Positions 17,103 to 26,401 are shown, counted from the stretch's first letter. The stretch is 64,000 bases of DNA from RGIG8368 sp045540275 (GCA_045540275.1 JAZQGX010000291.1:34197-98196); one strand, 5' to 3'. The notes: a model not told the origin generated them from the letters alone. Translations and numbers: made by a program.

Positions 17103-19118
17103 TTAAATGCGGAAAAGCTCGCGAGCTCTGGATTCAACATTCTCCGGGGTAAAGCCGTATTCCGCCGCCAGTCGATTCGATGGGGCAGACGCGCCGAAAT
17201 GATCGATGGTAATCAGCGTCGAGGCGCGGCAGCCGGACAGATATTTGTGCCAGCCGAACGAAGTGCCGGCTTCAATTGCCATTCTGCGCTGGCAGTTGAC
17301 ATCGATAATCCGCTCGCGGTATGCGCGATTCTGCTTTTCAAAGAGTTCCCAGCTGGGCATTGATACCACGCGAACGTTCTTGTCGGTCATACGCTTGGCG
17401 GCGGCCAAAGCGATTTCTACTTCCGAACCGCTTGCCATCATTATCAAATCGGGAGTGCTCATGATGTCGCGGGTCTGCCAGAGAATGTAAGCACCCTTCT
17501 CGACATTTTCACACGATGTTACGCTGGCGCGGTCAATTACGGGCAGATTCTGCCTTGAGAGCAGCATCACCGTTGGACCTTTTTGGTTGCGCAATGCGAT
17601 CTGCCAAGCCGCAGCCGTCTCATTGGCATCGGCAGGGCGCAGCACCGTCAGCCCCGGCATGCAGCGCAACGCCGCCAGATGCTCGATCGGCTCGTGGGTC
17701 GCGCCGTCTTCGCCGACATGAAAACTGTCGTGCGTAAAGATGTAAATCACCGGAAGACGCATCAGGCTCGCCAACCGCATCGCCGGACGGCAATAATCGC
17801 TGAATACCAAGAAGGTGGCGGCATAGGGACGGAAAAAGCCATGAGCGGCCAATCCATTGACAAAGCAGGACATCGCCAATTCACGGATTCCAAAATGGAA
17901 ATTGCGTCCGCCGAATTTACCCGCTTCGATAAAATCGTATGCCTTGAGTATGGTGTTGTTTGACGGCCCCAAGTCGGCCGAGCCTCCAACCAGCTGCGGA
18001 ATGCCCGCGGCAAGCGCGTTCATAATCTGACCGGACGCGCTTCTGGTGGCGATAGCTTTCTCCACCGGAAATCCGGGCATCATGCCGCCGATATCCTCGG
18101 GCAGCCGGTCGTTGGCCATGCAATCCCAAAGCTGGGCCTTCTCCGGATGTGCCTTGCTCCATTCGGCGAAGTTGCGCTTCCATTTGTTGTGAACCCGCTT
18201 GCACTTAGAGAACCGTTCGGTGAACAATGCGCGAATTTCATCAGGCACATTGAATTCCGCCTCGGGCAGACCGAGATTTTTCTTGGCGAGCAACACCTCT
18301 TCCGCTCCCAAAGGCGCGCCATGCGAACTTGCCGAATCGCACTTGTTGGGCGAACCGTAGGCGATGTGCGTATTGCATATAATCATAACCGGACGACCGG
18401 TCAGCTTGAGCGCCTTGCGAATCGTCTTGTCGATCGAATCAATATCGTGGCCATCGGTTTCGAGCACGTGCCAGCCGTATGCCTTGAAGCGCATACGGTG
18501 ATCGTCGCTCATCGACAGCCCGGTTCCGCCCTCGATGGTAATGCGGTTGCAGTCGTAAAAAACCACGAGCTTCTCGAGTGCAAGATGCCCCGCCAGCGAT
18601 GCCGCTTCGTGGCTCACGCCCTCCTCCAGATCGCCGTCGCCGCAAAAAACCCAGGTGCGGTGATCGACAACCGGCGTCTCGCCCTCGACATTGAAGCGTT
18701 CTGCCAGCATCCGTTCGGCGCAAGCCATGCCGACCGCCGCAGCCAACCCCTGTCCCAGCGGACCGGTAGTGATGTCAACGCTTGGGGCGATGCCGAATTC
18801 AGGATGGCCGGGGGTTTTGCTTCCCCACTGCCGGAAAGCATGCAAATCTTCCAGTGAAATCGGGAAGCCTGCAAGATGCGCGAGCGAATACTGCAATGCC
18901 GAAAGATGCCCGCCGCTCAAAACAAAGCGATCGCGGTCGCTCCAAGTCTGAGCGGTCGCGTCAACTTTGAGATATCTGAGCCAAAGCACCGTTGCGACAT
19001 CGGCCAATCCCATTGCACCGCCGGGGTGTCCTGAATTGGCCTTTTGCACCATATCCATAACCAATCCGCGAACGGTATTGGCCGCTTTTGCATACATCTG
19101 GCAAACTTCTTGATTCAT
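17103..19118 (-). CDS. tkt: Transketolase
   Basis: Thiamine-diphosphate enzyme of the pentose phosphate pathway that moves two-carbon units between sugar phosphates. The 671-aa length is standard. Visible motifs are KANSGHPGGAMGLADV (substrate His), GDGDLEEGVSHEAASLAGHL...DCN (the GDG-N cofactor motif), the pyrimidine domain with FVNGLAAHGFFRPYAATFLVFSDY, and THEPIEHLAALR. AAGGA precedes the ATG. It sits 2 bp downstream of infC, an unusual partner, and 5 bp upstream of murA. Confidence 0.95.
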   Translation of the reverse strand: MNQEVCQMYAKAANTVRGLVMDMVQKANSGHPGGAMGLADVATVLWLRYLKVDATAQTWSDRDRFVLSGGHLSALQYSLAHLAGFPISLEDLHAFRQWGSKTPGHPEFGIAPSVDITTGPLGQGLAAAVGMACAERMLAERFNVEGETPVVDHRTWVFCGDGDLEEGVSHEAASLAGHLALEKLVVFYDCNRITIEGGTGLSMSDDHRMRFKAYGWHVLETDGHDIDSIDKTIRKALKLTGRPVMIICNTHIAYGSPNKCDSASSHGAPLGAEEVLLAKKNLGLPEAEFNVPDEIRALFTERFSKCKRVHNKWKRNFAEWSKAHPEKAQLWDCMANDRLPEDIGGMMPGFPVEKAIATRSASGQIMNALAAGIPQLVGGSADLGPSNNTILKAYDFIEAGKFGGRNFHFGIRELAMSCFVNGLAAHGFFRPYAATFLVFSDYCRPAMRLASLMRLPVIYIFTHDSFHVGEDGATHEPIEHLAALRCMPGLTVLRPADANETAAAWQIALRNQKGPTVMLLSRQNLPVIDRASVTSCENVEKGAYILWQTRDIMSTPDLIMMASGSEVEIALAAAKRMTDKNVRVVSMPSWELFEKQNRAYRERIIDVNCQRRMAIEAGTSFGWHKYLSGCRASTLITIDHFGASAPSNRLAAEYGFTPENVESRARELFRI

Positions 19119-19120
19119 GA

Positions 19121-19660
19121 TTACGATTCCTTGGGGGCGCCAGACGATTTGGTCGAACGGGGGCTCATAAGACAGCTGAACAAGCGTCCCATGTGCTTCG
19201 GGGCCTGCTCCAGCACGGCGCAGTCGGCCAACATGTCAATCACCCGCTGAATAACGTCCTGTCCCAGATCCTTGTGTGCGTTTTCACGACCGCGATACTG
19301 CATCGTTACCCGCACCTTGTGACCGGCTTTCAAAAATTCGCTGATTTGACGGACTTTGTGTTCGAGATCGTTCGTTTCCACGCCCGGATGGAATTTGATT
19401 TCCTTGACCATCGCGGTTTTCTGGCTTTTGCGCGCCTGCTTGCGCTTGATGCTTTCCTCGTAACGGAATTTGCCGTAATCCATAATGCGGCAGACCGGAG
19501 GCACTGCATTAGGCGAAACCTCCACGAGGTCAAGCCCCTGCTGTTCCGCAAGGCGCTGGGCTTCCCGCGTCGGCATGACGCCGACCATCTGGCCATCGGC
19601 TCCGAGAACGCGAACCTCGGGAACGCGGATTTTAAAGTTCACACGTGTAAACGAAGCGAT
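19121..19660 (-). CDS. infC: Translation initiation factor IF-3, likely AUC start
   Basis: IF-3 binds the 30S subunit and checks the start codon. RVNFKIRVPEVRVLG, PPVCRIMDYGKFRYEE and the C-terminal VRVTMQYRGRENAH block are all present. The first standard start is a GTG at 19642, but it is 24 bases from the ribosome site and would cut the conserved Thr-Arg-Val-Asn N-terminus. A strong GGAGG (19667-19671) is instead six bases before ATC at 19658-19660, in frame, giving a start M-A-S-F-T-R-V-N. infC in many bacteria uses a non-AUG start for autoregulation, so the AUC start is used here (179 aa). rpmI and rplT, its usual partners, do not follow. Confidence 0.85.
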   Translation of the reverse strand: MASFTRVNFKIRVPEVRVLGADGQMVGVMPTREAQRLAEQQGLDLVEVSPNAVPPVCRIMDYGKFRYEESIKRKQARKSQKTAMVKEIKFHPGVETNDLEHKVRQISEFLKAGHKVRVTMQYRGRENAHKDLGQDVIQRVIDMLADCAVLEQAPKHMGRLFSCLMSPRSTKSSGAPKES

Positions 19661-19809
19661 ATCTCACCTCCATTGTTAAACCGCCATTCAGCGGTTTTCG
19701 TCCTTTTGCTCTGAGTTAAAATCCAACTTTTTTCAAAATTGGAGCTTGGTAATACGAAACCTTCCGCTGCCACCCTTTCTTCAACAAAGGGTTTCAGCAA
19801 ACATTTCAT
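19661..19809 (-). promoter_or_regulatory. Structured 5' leader of infC
   Basis: The predicted RNA leader is about 150 bases. Three hairpins can be drawn. One at 19766-19798 pairs ACCCTTT with AAAGGGT and GCTG with CAGC outside it. One at 19722-19743 pairs CCAA-TTTT with AAAA-TTGG and is followed by ATTTT, so it resembles an attenuator. One at 19678-19697 pairs AAACCGC with GCGGTTT just before the GGAGG. GAAACC (19756-19761) can also pair with GGTTTC (19790-19795), which excludes the first hairpin. A 13-codon ORF starting at 19673 overlaps the infC start region. This is compatible with feedback control but is not proof of it. Confidence 0.4.
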
Positions 19810-19815
19810 GCGAAA

Positions 19816-19844
19816 AGTATAGCCATTTTACACATTTTTATCAA
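19816..19844 (-). promoter_or_regulatory. Promoter of infC-tkt-murA
   Basis: TTGATA and TATACT with exactly 17 bp between them. The predicted start point is near 19809, immediately before the first leader hairpin. Confidence 0.7.
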
Positions 19845-19943
19845 TGTCAAAAGTTTCAGCCCGGGCATCGGCGACACGGGGAAAACAGGCATTGCGCCAT
19901 GACGCATTTACGCGCCCGAACCGCCGACGGTTCCGTCTCTAAG

Positions 19944-21293
19944 CTAGGCCAGAGCTTTGAGAATCATTTCGGCCCATGTCATGGTGCGCTCGAACTGCTC
20001 CAGACCGTATGACTCGTTGGGCGCATGGATCCGGTCGCGTTCGGAGCCGAATCCCACCAGCAGCGGAGCTCCGCCCGATACACGGTGCAACTCGCCGATG
20101 ACGGGGATGGACGCCCCGTCCCAGACAAAGACGGAACCTCGCTCGTCGAGACGGTCCAACTCCTCCTTGGCAATCATGAAAAGCGGACTGCCCAGCGAGA
20201 GTCTGAAGCCCGGAGTGCCTATATGCACCTCGCCGACGGACGCCTTCATGCCCGGAGGACAATGCGATTCGATATGCGCCTTGACCGCCTCGAAAACCTG
20301 AGCAGGCGACTGGTTCGGTACCAGCCGGAGCGAAATCTTGGCGAATGCGCTATTGGGTATTACCGTCTTCGATCCGTCACCGCCATATCCTGAATGAATG
20401 CCGTTGACCTCGAGCGTCGGACGGAAGCACATACGCTCGCACATGGGCATCCTGCGTTCGCCGCCAAGGGGGGCAACCCCGGTTTCACGCTCATAACTCT
20501 CTGCGTCCAGCGCGCCGGCGGCGGCCAACTCGCGCTCCTCCTGCGAAGGAGCGCAAACCGCATCGTAAAATCCCTCGACGGCACACCCGCCATCCTTGTC
20601 GTGGAACGAAGCGACCAGCTCGGCGATGCCCTGCGCGGGATTGGGCGCCACGCCCCCATGCGAGCCGGAGTGCAAATCGTGCGACGCCCCCTCCAGCGCG
20701 ATGGTAAAATGCTGAACTCCGCGCAACCCCGCGACAATCGCCGGCCGCCCGTCCGGAGCCGCCGCGGTATCGCATACCAAAAGCACATCGGCGGCGAGTT
20801 TGGATTTGATGTCGGGCAGCATCTCAAGGAGCGATTCGCTCCCGCTTTCCTCCCCCCCCTCCAGCAGAATTTTGATATTTGGCAGCGCGGCGCCGGACTC
20901 TATCAGTTTTTTCATACCGCTCAGAAACGCAAAAAACTGACCTTTGTCATCTTGCGCTCCTCGCGCATAGACACGGCCGTCCTCTTTCAGCGTCGGTTCG
21001 AACGGAGGCGTCTGCCACTGGTCGAGCGGGTCTGGCGGCTGGACATCGTAATGCCCGTAAAACAAAACCGTGCGAGACGATCCGCTCCTGCGTTCGGCGA
21101 ACACCACCGGTATGCCGGGTCTGCCCGATTCCAGAGCGCCGGAGAGCACTTCCGCTTCGAATCCGAGCTTTTTCAGATAGCGACGCAGCCAGGCCGCGCA
21201 CCGCGCACAGTCAACGAGATGTTCCGGCTGAGCGCCGATGGTCGGCATCGCAAGCAGTTCGTAGTAATCCTTCAGTACTTCTTGTTCAATCAT
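19944..21293 (-). CDS. M20 family dipeptidase/metallopeptidase
   Basis: The 449-aa protein is a cytoplasmic zinc peptidase of the M20 (ArgE/DapE/CNDP-like) group. VLFYGHYDVQPPDPLDQW supplies the first metal His and the catalytic Asp, ARGAQDDKGQ the bridging Asp, and LLEGGEESGSESL the general base Glu and second metal Glu. A dimerisation domain with ASHDLHSGSHGGVAPNP follows. It likely cleaves small peptides or N-acyl amino acids. It follows the polyprenyl synthase gene by 25 bp with GGCGGAAAG before the ATG and is the last gene of the guaB operon. Confidence 0.87.
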   Translation of the reverse strand: MIEQEVLKDYYELLAMPTIGAQPEHLVDCARCAAWLRRYLKKLGFEAEVLSGALESGRPGIPVVFAERRSGSSRTVLFYGHYDVQPPDPLDQWQTPPFEPTLKEDGRVYARGAQDDKGQFFAFLSGMKKLIESGAALPNIKILLEGGEESGSESLLEMLPDIKSKLAADVLLVCDTAAAPDGRPAIVAGLRGVQHFTIALEGASHDLHSGSHGGVAPNPAQGIAELVASFHDKDGGCAVEGFYDAVCAPSQEERELAAAGALDAESYERETGVAPLGGERRMPMCERMCFRPTLEVNGIHSGYGGDGSKTVIPNSAFAKISLRLVPNQSPAQVFEAVKAHIESHCPPGMKASVGEVHIGTPGFRLSLGSPLFMIAKEELDRLDERGSVFVWDGASIPVIGELHRVSGGAPLLVGFGSERDRIHAPNESYGLEQFERTMTWAEMILKALA

Positions 21294-21318
21294 CTTTCCG
21301 CCTCCGATTCTGTAAATA

Positions 21319-22164
21319 TCACATGGTGCGCGAAACCAGTTTGAGCGCCAGCTCTTTCATGCACGGCGAAACGGACGGCAGCGCCCCGGATGAAAGCGCC
21401 TTCAACGCAGCGGCGGTTTCCTCCTCGCACCAGGCTCTGGCCCCCGCTTCCGTCATCAACGCAAGACAGCTCGTTTCGTCGGCGCCGGATGCTCCCTGAC
21501 CCTGTTTAGCGTCAAGCAGATCGTCTTCAATCTGAAACGCCACCCCAAGATGTTCGGAAAATTCCGTAATCGCCTGCAATGCAGCGGCACCGGCCCCGGC
21601 ACAAATCGCCCCCATGCGACAGGCGCAGCGGAACAGATCGCCGGTCTTGTGCCTGAAGACGAAAAGCAGACGGTCTTTGTCGAGCGCACCGCCCTCCTTC
21701 AAGTCCTCCTCCTGTCCGCGCACCACTCCGTCGGCGGCATACGCCAACTCCTCCAGCAGCGCGCCGCGCACCTGCCGAGGGGCGTTGCAGAGCAATCCGA
21801 AGGCACGCGCCTGCAGAACGTCCCCCGCCAACACGGCCAGCGTTTCACCGTATTTTTTCCAGACCGAGGGTTTCCCGCGGCGCATTTCGTCGTTGTCCAT
21901 GCACGGCAGATCGTCGTGTACGAGCGTATATGCGTGCAGGCATTCGATTGCGCAGGCGGCCGCCAGCGCATCGGACGGTTCGCCTCCCGCCGCTTCCGCC
22001 GAAGCGAGACAAAATACGGGACGCAGACGCTTGCCCCCCGATGAAATCGCCCAGATGGCGGCCTCATTCAACACTCCAGGACGTTCGCCTGAACCGGGAA
22101 GGTTGGCGGTCATGTAACTTTCCACCAGCTGCACAAAACCATTCACATATTGGTGCAAATCCAT
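21319..22164 (-). CDS. Polyprenyl diphosphate synthase (farnesyl/geranylgeranyl type)
   Basis: All-alpha trans-isoprenyl synthase that condenses isopentenyl diphosphate with allylic primers. The 281-aa length fits the short-chain IspA/CrtE group. The first Asp-rich motif is DDLPCMDNDEMRRGKPS, preceded by LVH. The second is FQIEDDLLD. GGKRLRP, which binds diphosphate, occurs near residue 38. The five-residue spacing DDxxxxD in the first motif fits bacterial FPP/GGPP synthases. Whether the product is C15 or C20 is not settled. It lies 20 bp after the antiporter gene. Confidence 0.9.
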   Translation of the reverse strand: MDLHQYVNGFVQLVESYMTANLPGSGERPGVLNEAAIWAISSGGKRLRPVFCLASAEAAGGEPSDALAAACAIECLHAYTLVHDDLPCMDNDEMRRGKPSVWKKYGETLAVLAGDVLQARAFGLLCNAPRQVRGALLEELAYAADGVVRGQEEDLKEGGALDKDRLLFVFRHKTGDLFRCACRMGAICAGAGAAALQAITEFSEHLGVAFQIEDDLLDAKQGQGASGADETSCLALMTEAGARAWCEEETAAALKALSSGALPSVSPCMKELALKLVSRTM

Positions 22165-22184
22165 AGATGTTCCCCCGATGAAAA

Positions 22185-24206
22185 TCAGGCTTTTAAAAAC
22201 TGGCGTGCCGATTCAAGCTGATTGTCGTCGCCAAGCAGATAGACCCTGTCGCCGCTCGAAATCACCTCGTCGGGTGTCGGATTGACGATCGACCGCCCGT
22301 GCCGTTCGATGCCGACCACGCTCGCTCCGGTGGTGGCGCGAAGATTGAGGGTGCGGAGCGATTTTCCGCACACCGCTGCCGCCGCGCGGATCTCAACCGA
22401 ATCGGTATGGACATCCAGCAATTCCACCGTGCCCTCCTCCTTCGCCATCACCACGCGCAAAGTCTTGACCGCCTCTTTTCCCCATTGCTGGAATTTCGCC
22501 CAGCCCAAAATCCCAAGCAGAACCACAAAGAGCAGCACCAGCCAGCGTTCGAAACTGTCCTCCGGGAGCAGGGTGTTGCTGAAAAGCGTAAACTCAAGAT
22601 ACAGCAGCGCCACCGCCGCCACCGACACAAAACCGGAAACCATCCTGGTGAAAGCCCTCGCCCAATTGGAATCCCATACCGCCTTTTCCGGAATCAGCCG
22701 TTCGGCAACCGCATCGCCGAGATTGCGGGCCGAATGGAAGTAAAATATCGAGCAGGGAACGTTCAACATCAGGGCGGCAACCCACAGCAGGGTTTTTTCA
22801 TGCCCCCGGAATGCCGCGGGCAGCGATTTCAGAAAATTGGCGTCCGTGAGCAGCCCCGCCGCCATGTAGACAGCGGCCTGCAGCGCCAGCACGACAGCGC
22901 ACACGATCATACCGGCCCGGACCGATCCGTGGGCGGAAGGATTTTTCTCCGCCTGCTCGAAACGGGAAATCCACTCGCCGTAGGATTCAAGCGCGCGTTT
23001 CCACTTCTTCGGCGCGGCTCTGACCGCGAAATTGGAGATCGGCTCGGAAAGACGGATGACGACCGCGTTCAGCATGGTGGTCAACAGCGACGTGCCGACC
23101 ACCACGGGATAAAACATTCCGCCCTTGGGGAACACGTTGAGATTCTCGCCGAGAAATGCGATAATCAGCGCGAATTCGCCGATTTGCGCCAGTCCCATTC
23201 CGGTTTGCAACGAGTTCTTGAGATCGAGCCCCGAAAAGAGCGACATGACTGTGCAGTTAAGCGTCTTGCCGACGATGACCACCGCGGAAAGCATGATTAT
23301 CTGCCAACGGTACATCCACAGTTGAGACGGGTCGATCATCAAGCCGATTGTCACAAAGAACACGGCGCTGAACATTGAACGCAGCGCAACGCTCTGCCGG
23401 TAGATGCGGCGGAGCATATTCGACCCGGCGGCGGTCATGCCCACCAGAAACGCGCCCAGCGCAACGCCATAGTCGAGTTTCAGAGAAACAAAGACGATCA
23501 GAAAGCAAAAACCGAGAATACACAGCAGCAGCGACTCGTCGTCGCGAAGGCGTCCGACCCAATTCATCGTACGCGGGATGAGCAGCATCCCGAAGATGGT
23601 CACGCAGATCACGAAGAGGCTCAAACCGCCAAGCGAGGTGGCGATCAGCGACATGTCCATCATCGCTCCGCCATTGCGGGCGATTCCGGTTATCACCGCG
23701 ATTACCGCAACGCACAGCAAATCCTCGGACATCGTCACGCCCATGACATATCCGGTGAATTTGCGTTGGGTCCAGCCGAGATCGGCGATTGTCTTCGCCA
23801 GCACGGTGGTAGCCGAATCGCAGATTGCAGCCCCAAGAAAGAGTGCGCTGACGGTGCCCATTCCAAAGAAATGCGTACCGACGAAGTGCCCCGCCCAAAT
23901 CATCACGAGCGCATCAAACACCGCAACCGAAAGCGCTACCCGTCCAACCTTCTTGAGTTTAGCCAGACTGAATTCCAACCCGAGCGTGAACATCAGGAAC
24001 ATAACGCCCATCTGACCAAGAATATTGATGGTTGATTCCGCATCCTCGGTAATCAGCGATCCGCCCCAGGTATATCGTCCGAGAAACACGCCCGCCAGAA
24101 TATAGCCTATCGCCCTCGGCCAGCCGAGCTTCCCGAACAAAACGGAAACGAACCCGACTGAAATCAGGATTACAGCCATGTTCTGAATAAACGCCGTTGT
24201 ATCCAT
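22185..24206 (-). CDS. Cation:proton antiporter, CPA2/Kef type, with TrkA-C domain
   Basis: The 673-aa inner-membrane protein has about a dozen membrane segments in its first 400 residues, following the CPA2 pattern. VMFLMFTLGLEFSLAKLKKVG and ICDSATTVLAKTIADLG are family landmarks; the latter carries the ion-binding Asp. Extra membrane helices occupy 430-575. The C-terminal domain (about 585-670) with VRAAAAVCGKSLRTLNLRATTGASVVGIERHG is a TrkA-C (RCK-C) ligand domain, while the Rossmann RCK-N domain is lacking. It likely exchanges K+ or Na+ for protons. Its ATG directly abuts the stop of guaB. Confidence 0.87.
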   Translation of the reverse strand: MDTTAFIQNMAVILISVGFVSVLFGKLGWPRAIGYILAGVFLGRYTWGGSLITEDAESTINILGQMGVMFLMFTLGLEFSLAKLKKVGRVALSVAVFDALVMIWAGHFVGTHFFGMGTVSALFLGAAICDSATTVLAKTIADLGWTQRKFTGYVMGVTMSEDLLCVAVIAVITGIARNGGAMMDMSLIATSLGGLSLFVICVTIFGMLLIPRTMNWVGRLRDDESLLLCILGFCFLIVFVSLKLDYGVALGAFLVGMTAAGSNMLRRIYRQSVALRSMFSAVFFVTIGLMIDPSQLWMYRWQIIMLSAVVIVGKTLNCTVMSLFSGLDLKNSLQTGMGLAQIGEFALIIAFLGENLNVFPKGGMFYPVVVGTSLLTTMLNAVVIRLSEPISNFAVRAAPKKWKRALESYGEWISRFEQAEKNPSAHGSVRAGMIVCAVVLALQAAVYMAAGLLTDANFLKSLPAAFRGHEKTLLWVAALMLNVPCSIFYFHSARNLGDAVAERLIPEKAVWDSNWARAFTRMVSGFVSVAAVALLYLEFTLFSNTLLPEDSFERWLVLLFVVLLGILGWAKFQQWGKEAVKTLRVVMAKEEGTVELLDVHTDSVEIRAAAAVCGKSLRTLNLRATTGASVVGIERHGRSIVNPTPDEVISSGDRVYLLGDDNQLESARQFLKA

Positions 24207-25706
24207 TTATCCGCGATAATTTGGGGCTTCTTTGGTGATTGTGATATCGTGGGGACGAGCCTCGCGCTGACCGGCGGCGGTGACACGGTAGAACTTGCCG
24301 CGTTTGCGCAGCTCGTCGATGGTCTTGGTGCCGCAGTAGCCCAACGTTGCGCGCAATCCGCCGCAGAACTGGGTCATGATCGAGTGGACGTGCCCGGAAT
24401 ACGGAACCATGCCCTCGATTCCCTGCGGAACCAGATCGTCATCCGACTCGTTGTCCTGGAAGTAGCGTGCACGGCTGCCCTTGCCGTTTTTGAGCGCCGC
24501 CATCGAACCCATGCCGCGATACACGACGTACTGGCGGCCGTTGGCGTAGATTTTCTCGCCCGGAGATTCTTCCGTGCCGGCGAGCACCGATCCCAGCATA
24601 ACGCTGGATGCGCCGGCCACAATCGCCTTTGGAACATCGCCGGAGAGCTTGATGCCGCCGTCGGCGATCACGGGAATGCGCCCTTTCAGCGCCTTCGCCG
24701 CATTGTAAACGGCGGTAAGCTGGGGAATGCCGACACCGCAGACGACACGCGTGGTGCATATCGATCCGGGACCGATGCCAACCTTGACCGCGTGAGCGCC
24801 GGCCTTGGCAAGCGCCAACGCCGCCTCGCCGGTTGCGATATTGCCGGCGATGACATCGACATCGGGATAATGCTTGACGATCCACGAGGTCATATCCATG
24901 ATTCCCTTGGAGTGACCGTGTGCGGAATCGACCACCACCACGTCAACGCCGGCATCGGCGAGACGCTCCATGCGTCCGTAGTCGCCCTTGCCGCCGGAAA
25001 CGGAGGCCGCCACGCGCAGGCGGAATTTCGAATCACGGTTGTAGGTGGGATTCTTGTTTTCAATAAGCTGCTGCACATCGGTATAGGAGTATAAACCGGT
25101 CACCCGTCCGCTCTTGTCGACCAGAGGCAGCTTGCCGATCTTGTTCGCGCGCATGATTTCGTATGCTTTTTTGAGCGAGGTGCCGGGCTTGGCGGTGATG
25201 GGGTCCTTCTGCATCACATCGCACAATTTGGCGGCATTCATCGGGGCAAAGCGCATATCGCTGGACGTTATCATGCCGACCAGGCGGTCCTGATCGTCGA
25301 GAACGGGGAACCCGTTGAACTTAAGTCCCATGCGTTTCTTCTCGGAGCGCAGGAACGAGATGTCGTCGTTGGCATGGAAGCAGACGGGACGGGCGATCAG
25401 TCCGTTAAGGTGGTTTTTCACACGCGCTACTTGAGCGGCCTGATCGACATCGTCAAGATTCTTGTGGATTACGCCGATACCGCCGGCCAGAGCCATCGCA
25501 ATCGCCATGGGAGCCTCCGTGACCGTATCCATCGCAGCGGAGATAAAGGGTATCTTCATGGTTTGGCGCAATGTGAGCTGAGTTTCCAGCGAAGCATCGT
25601 CCGGAAGAAAATCCGCATATTGTGTAACCAAAGTCACATCGTCGAAAGTCAGTCCCTCGAACGGAAAATTGTCCATAAAAGATTCTACGCTGGCATTAAG
25701 GTACAT
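24207..25706 (-). CDS. guaB: Inosine-5'-monophosphate dehydrogenase
   Basis: Oxidises IMP to XMP, the committed step to guanine nucleotides. The 499-aa protein has GLTFDDVTLVTQ at the N-terminus, two CBS repeats (about 105-225, ending MRANKIGKLPLVDKSG...), and the barrel with GIGPGSICTTRVVCGVG containing the catalytic Cys. The flap region RARYFQ follows YRGMGSMAALKNG. AAGGAG precedes the ATG. The next enzyme of the pathway, GuaA, is seen in this window only as a deleted remnant near 43.5 kb. Confidence 0.96.
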   Translation of the reverse strand: MYLNASVESFMDNFPFEGLTFDDVTLVTQYADFLPDDASLETQLTLRQTMKIPFISAAMDTVTEAPMAIAMALAGGIGVIHKNLDDVDQAAQVARVKNHLNGLIARPVCFHANDDISFLRSEKKRMGLKFNGFPVLDDQDRLVGMITSSDMRFAPMNAAKLCDVMQKDPITAKPGTSLKKAYEIMRANKIGKLPLVDKSGRVTGLYSYTDVQQLIENKNPTYNRDSKFRLRVAASVSGGKGDYGRMERLADAGVDVVVVDSAHGHSKGIMDMTSWIVKHYPDVDVIAGNIATGEAALALAKAGAHAVKVGIGPGSICTTRVVCGVGIPQLTAVYNAAKALKGRIPVIADGGIKLSGDVPKAIVAGASSVMLGSVLAGTEESPGEKIYANGRQYVVYRGMGSMAALKNGKGSRARYFQDNESDDDLVPQGIEGMVPYSGHVHSIMTQFCGGLRATLGYCGTKTIDELRKRGKFYRVTAAGQREARPHDITITKEAPNYRG

Positions 25707-25738
25707 AAAAACTCCTTATTAACTCTTTTGCCCATTGT

Positions 25739-25767
25739 TATATACTACTTTATCGCGGCTTTGGCAA
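25739..25767 (-). promoter_or_regulatory. Promoter of the guaB operon
   Basis: TTGCCA and TATATA are 17 bp apart; the leader would be about 26 bases to the guaB ATG. Confidence 0.6.
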
Positions 25768-25786
25768 GAAAAAACCTCGTGCCCGA

Positions 25787-26308
25787 TCAATAACCGTCAG
25801 GCAGGGAAATTTCCGTCAATCCGCACCCGCCTAAAATCCCGTTCAAATCGCGCAGATTCCATACCCTGTTTTCAATGCAGAAGCGAAATGCAATATCCTC
25901 CGGCTCGCGATCGGAGAACGCAAATCCCGCCGAACGCAACAACCGGTCGGCCTCGTCCAGCGTCAACTGCAAGCCAATGGCAAACTGCATCGCAATGCGC
26001 TTGGAAACCCGATCCCTGCCACCGCCGGCGAGATGAAAATAAGAGCGGCGATCCACCCCGGCACGCCTGCAAACGAATAAACAATCCCCCGCACACTTGT
26101 CCTTTATCAACCGCTTCAACGATCCGGCGAAGGAATCGTTCCCGGGACGATTTGAATGGCGTGTCACAAAACGGGAAGAACCATCTAGACGGCACGACCC
26201 GGGACGCACACTGCACATTACCGCAGACACTCCCGCCGAGACCGCCACCTTTCCGGCACGGACGGGAGAAGACACTTTCGAATCAAACAGATATTTCAAG
26301 ATATTCAT
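25787..26308 (-). CDS. Small protein with C-terminal HTH-like domain of unknown family
   Basis: The 173-aa protein has an uninformative basic, Cys-containing N-terminus (1-60). Its helical C-terminal half reads LIKDKCAGDCLFVCRRAGVD, then RVSKRIAMQFAIGLQLTLDEADRLLRSAGFAFSD and IENRVWNLRDLNGILGGCGL. That pattern (variable-residue helix, then a Lys-rich recognition-like helix, then LDEAxxLLxxAGY) resembles a domain I recall from the C-termini of XRE-like and kinase- or macro-domain proteins. Specific function is unknown. It is divergent from the XRE/ImmA regulator gene and may be its partner or target. Confidence 0.55.
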   Translation of the reverse strand: MNILKYLFDSKVSSPVRAGKVAVSAGVSAVMCSVRPGSCRLDGSSRFVTRHSNRPGNDSFAGSLKRLIKDKCAGDCLFVCRRAGVDRRSYFHLAGGGRDRVSKRIAMQFAIGLQLTLDEADRLLRSAGFAFSDREPEDIAFRFCIENRVWNLRDLNGILGGCGLTEISLPDGY

Positions 26309-26371
26309 ACAACAAACCTCTCACGTTTCTTGATGCAGATCACGCTCTGCGCATCGTCTTTCGCTGCTTTT

Positions 26372-26401
26372 ATTATATGCCCGCACTTCGTGCCGTGACA
26401 A
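26372..26401 (-). promoter_or_regulatory. Promoter of the small HTH-like gene
   Basis: TTGTCA and a perfect TATAAT with 18 bp spacing; the leader is about 55 bases. Confidence 0.6.
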
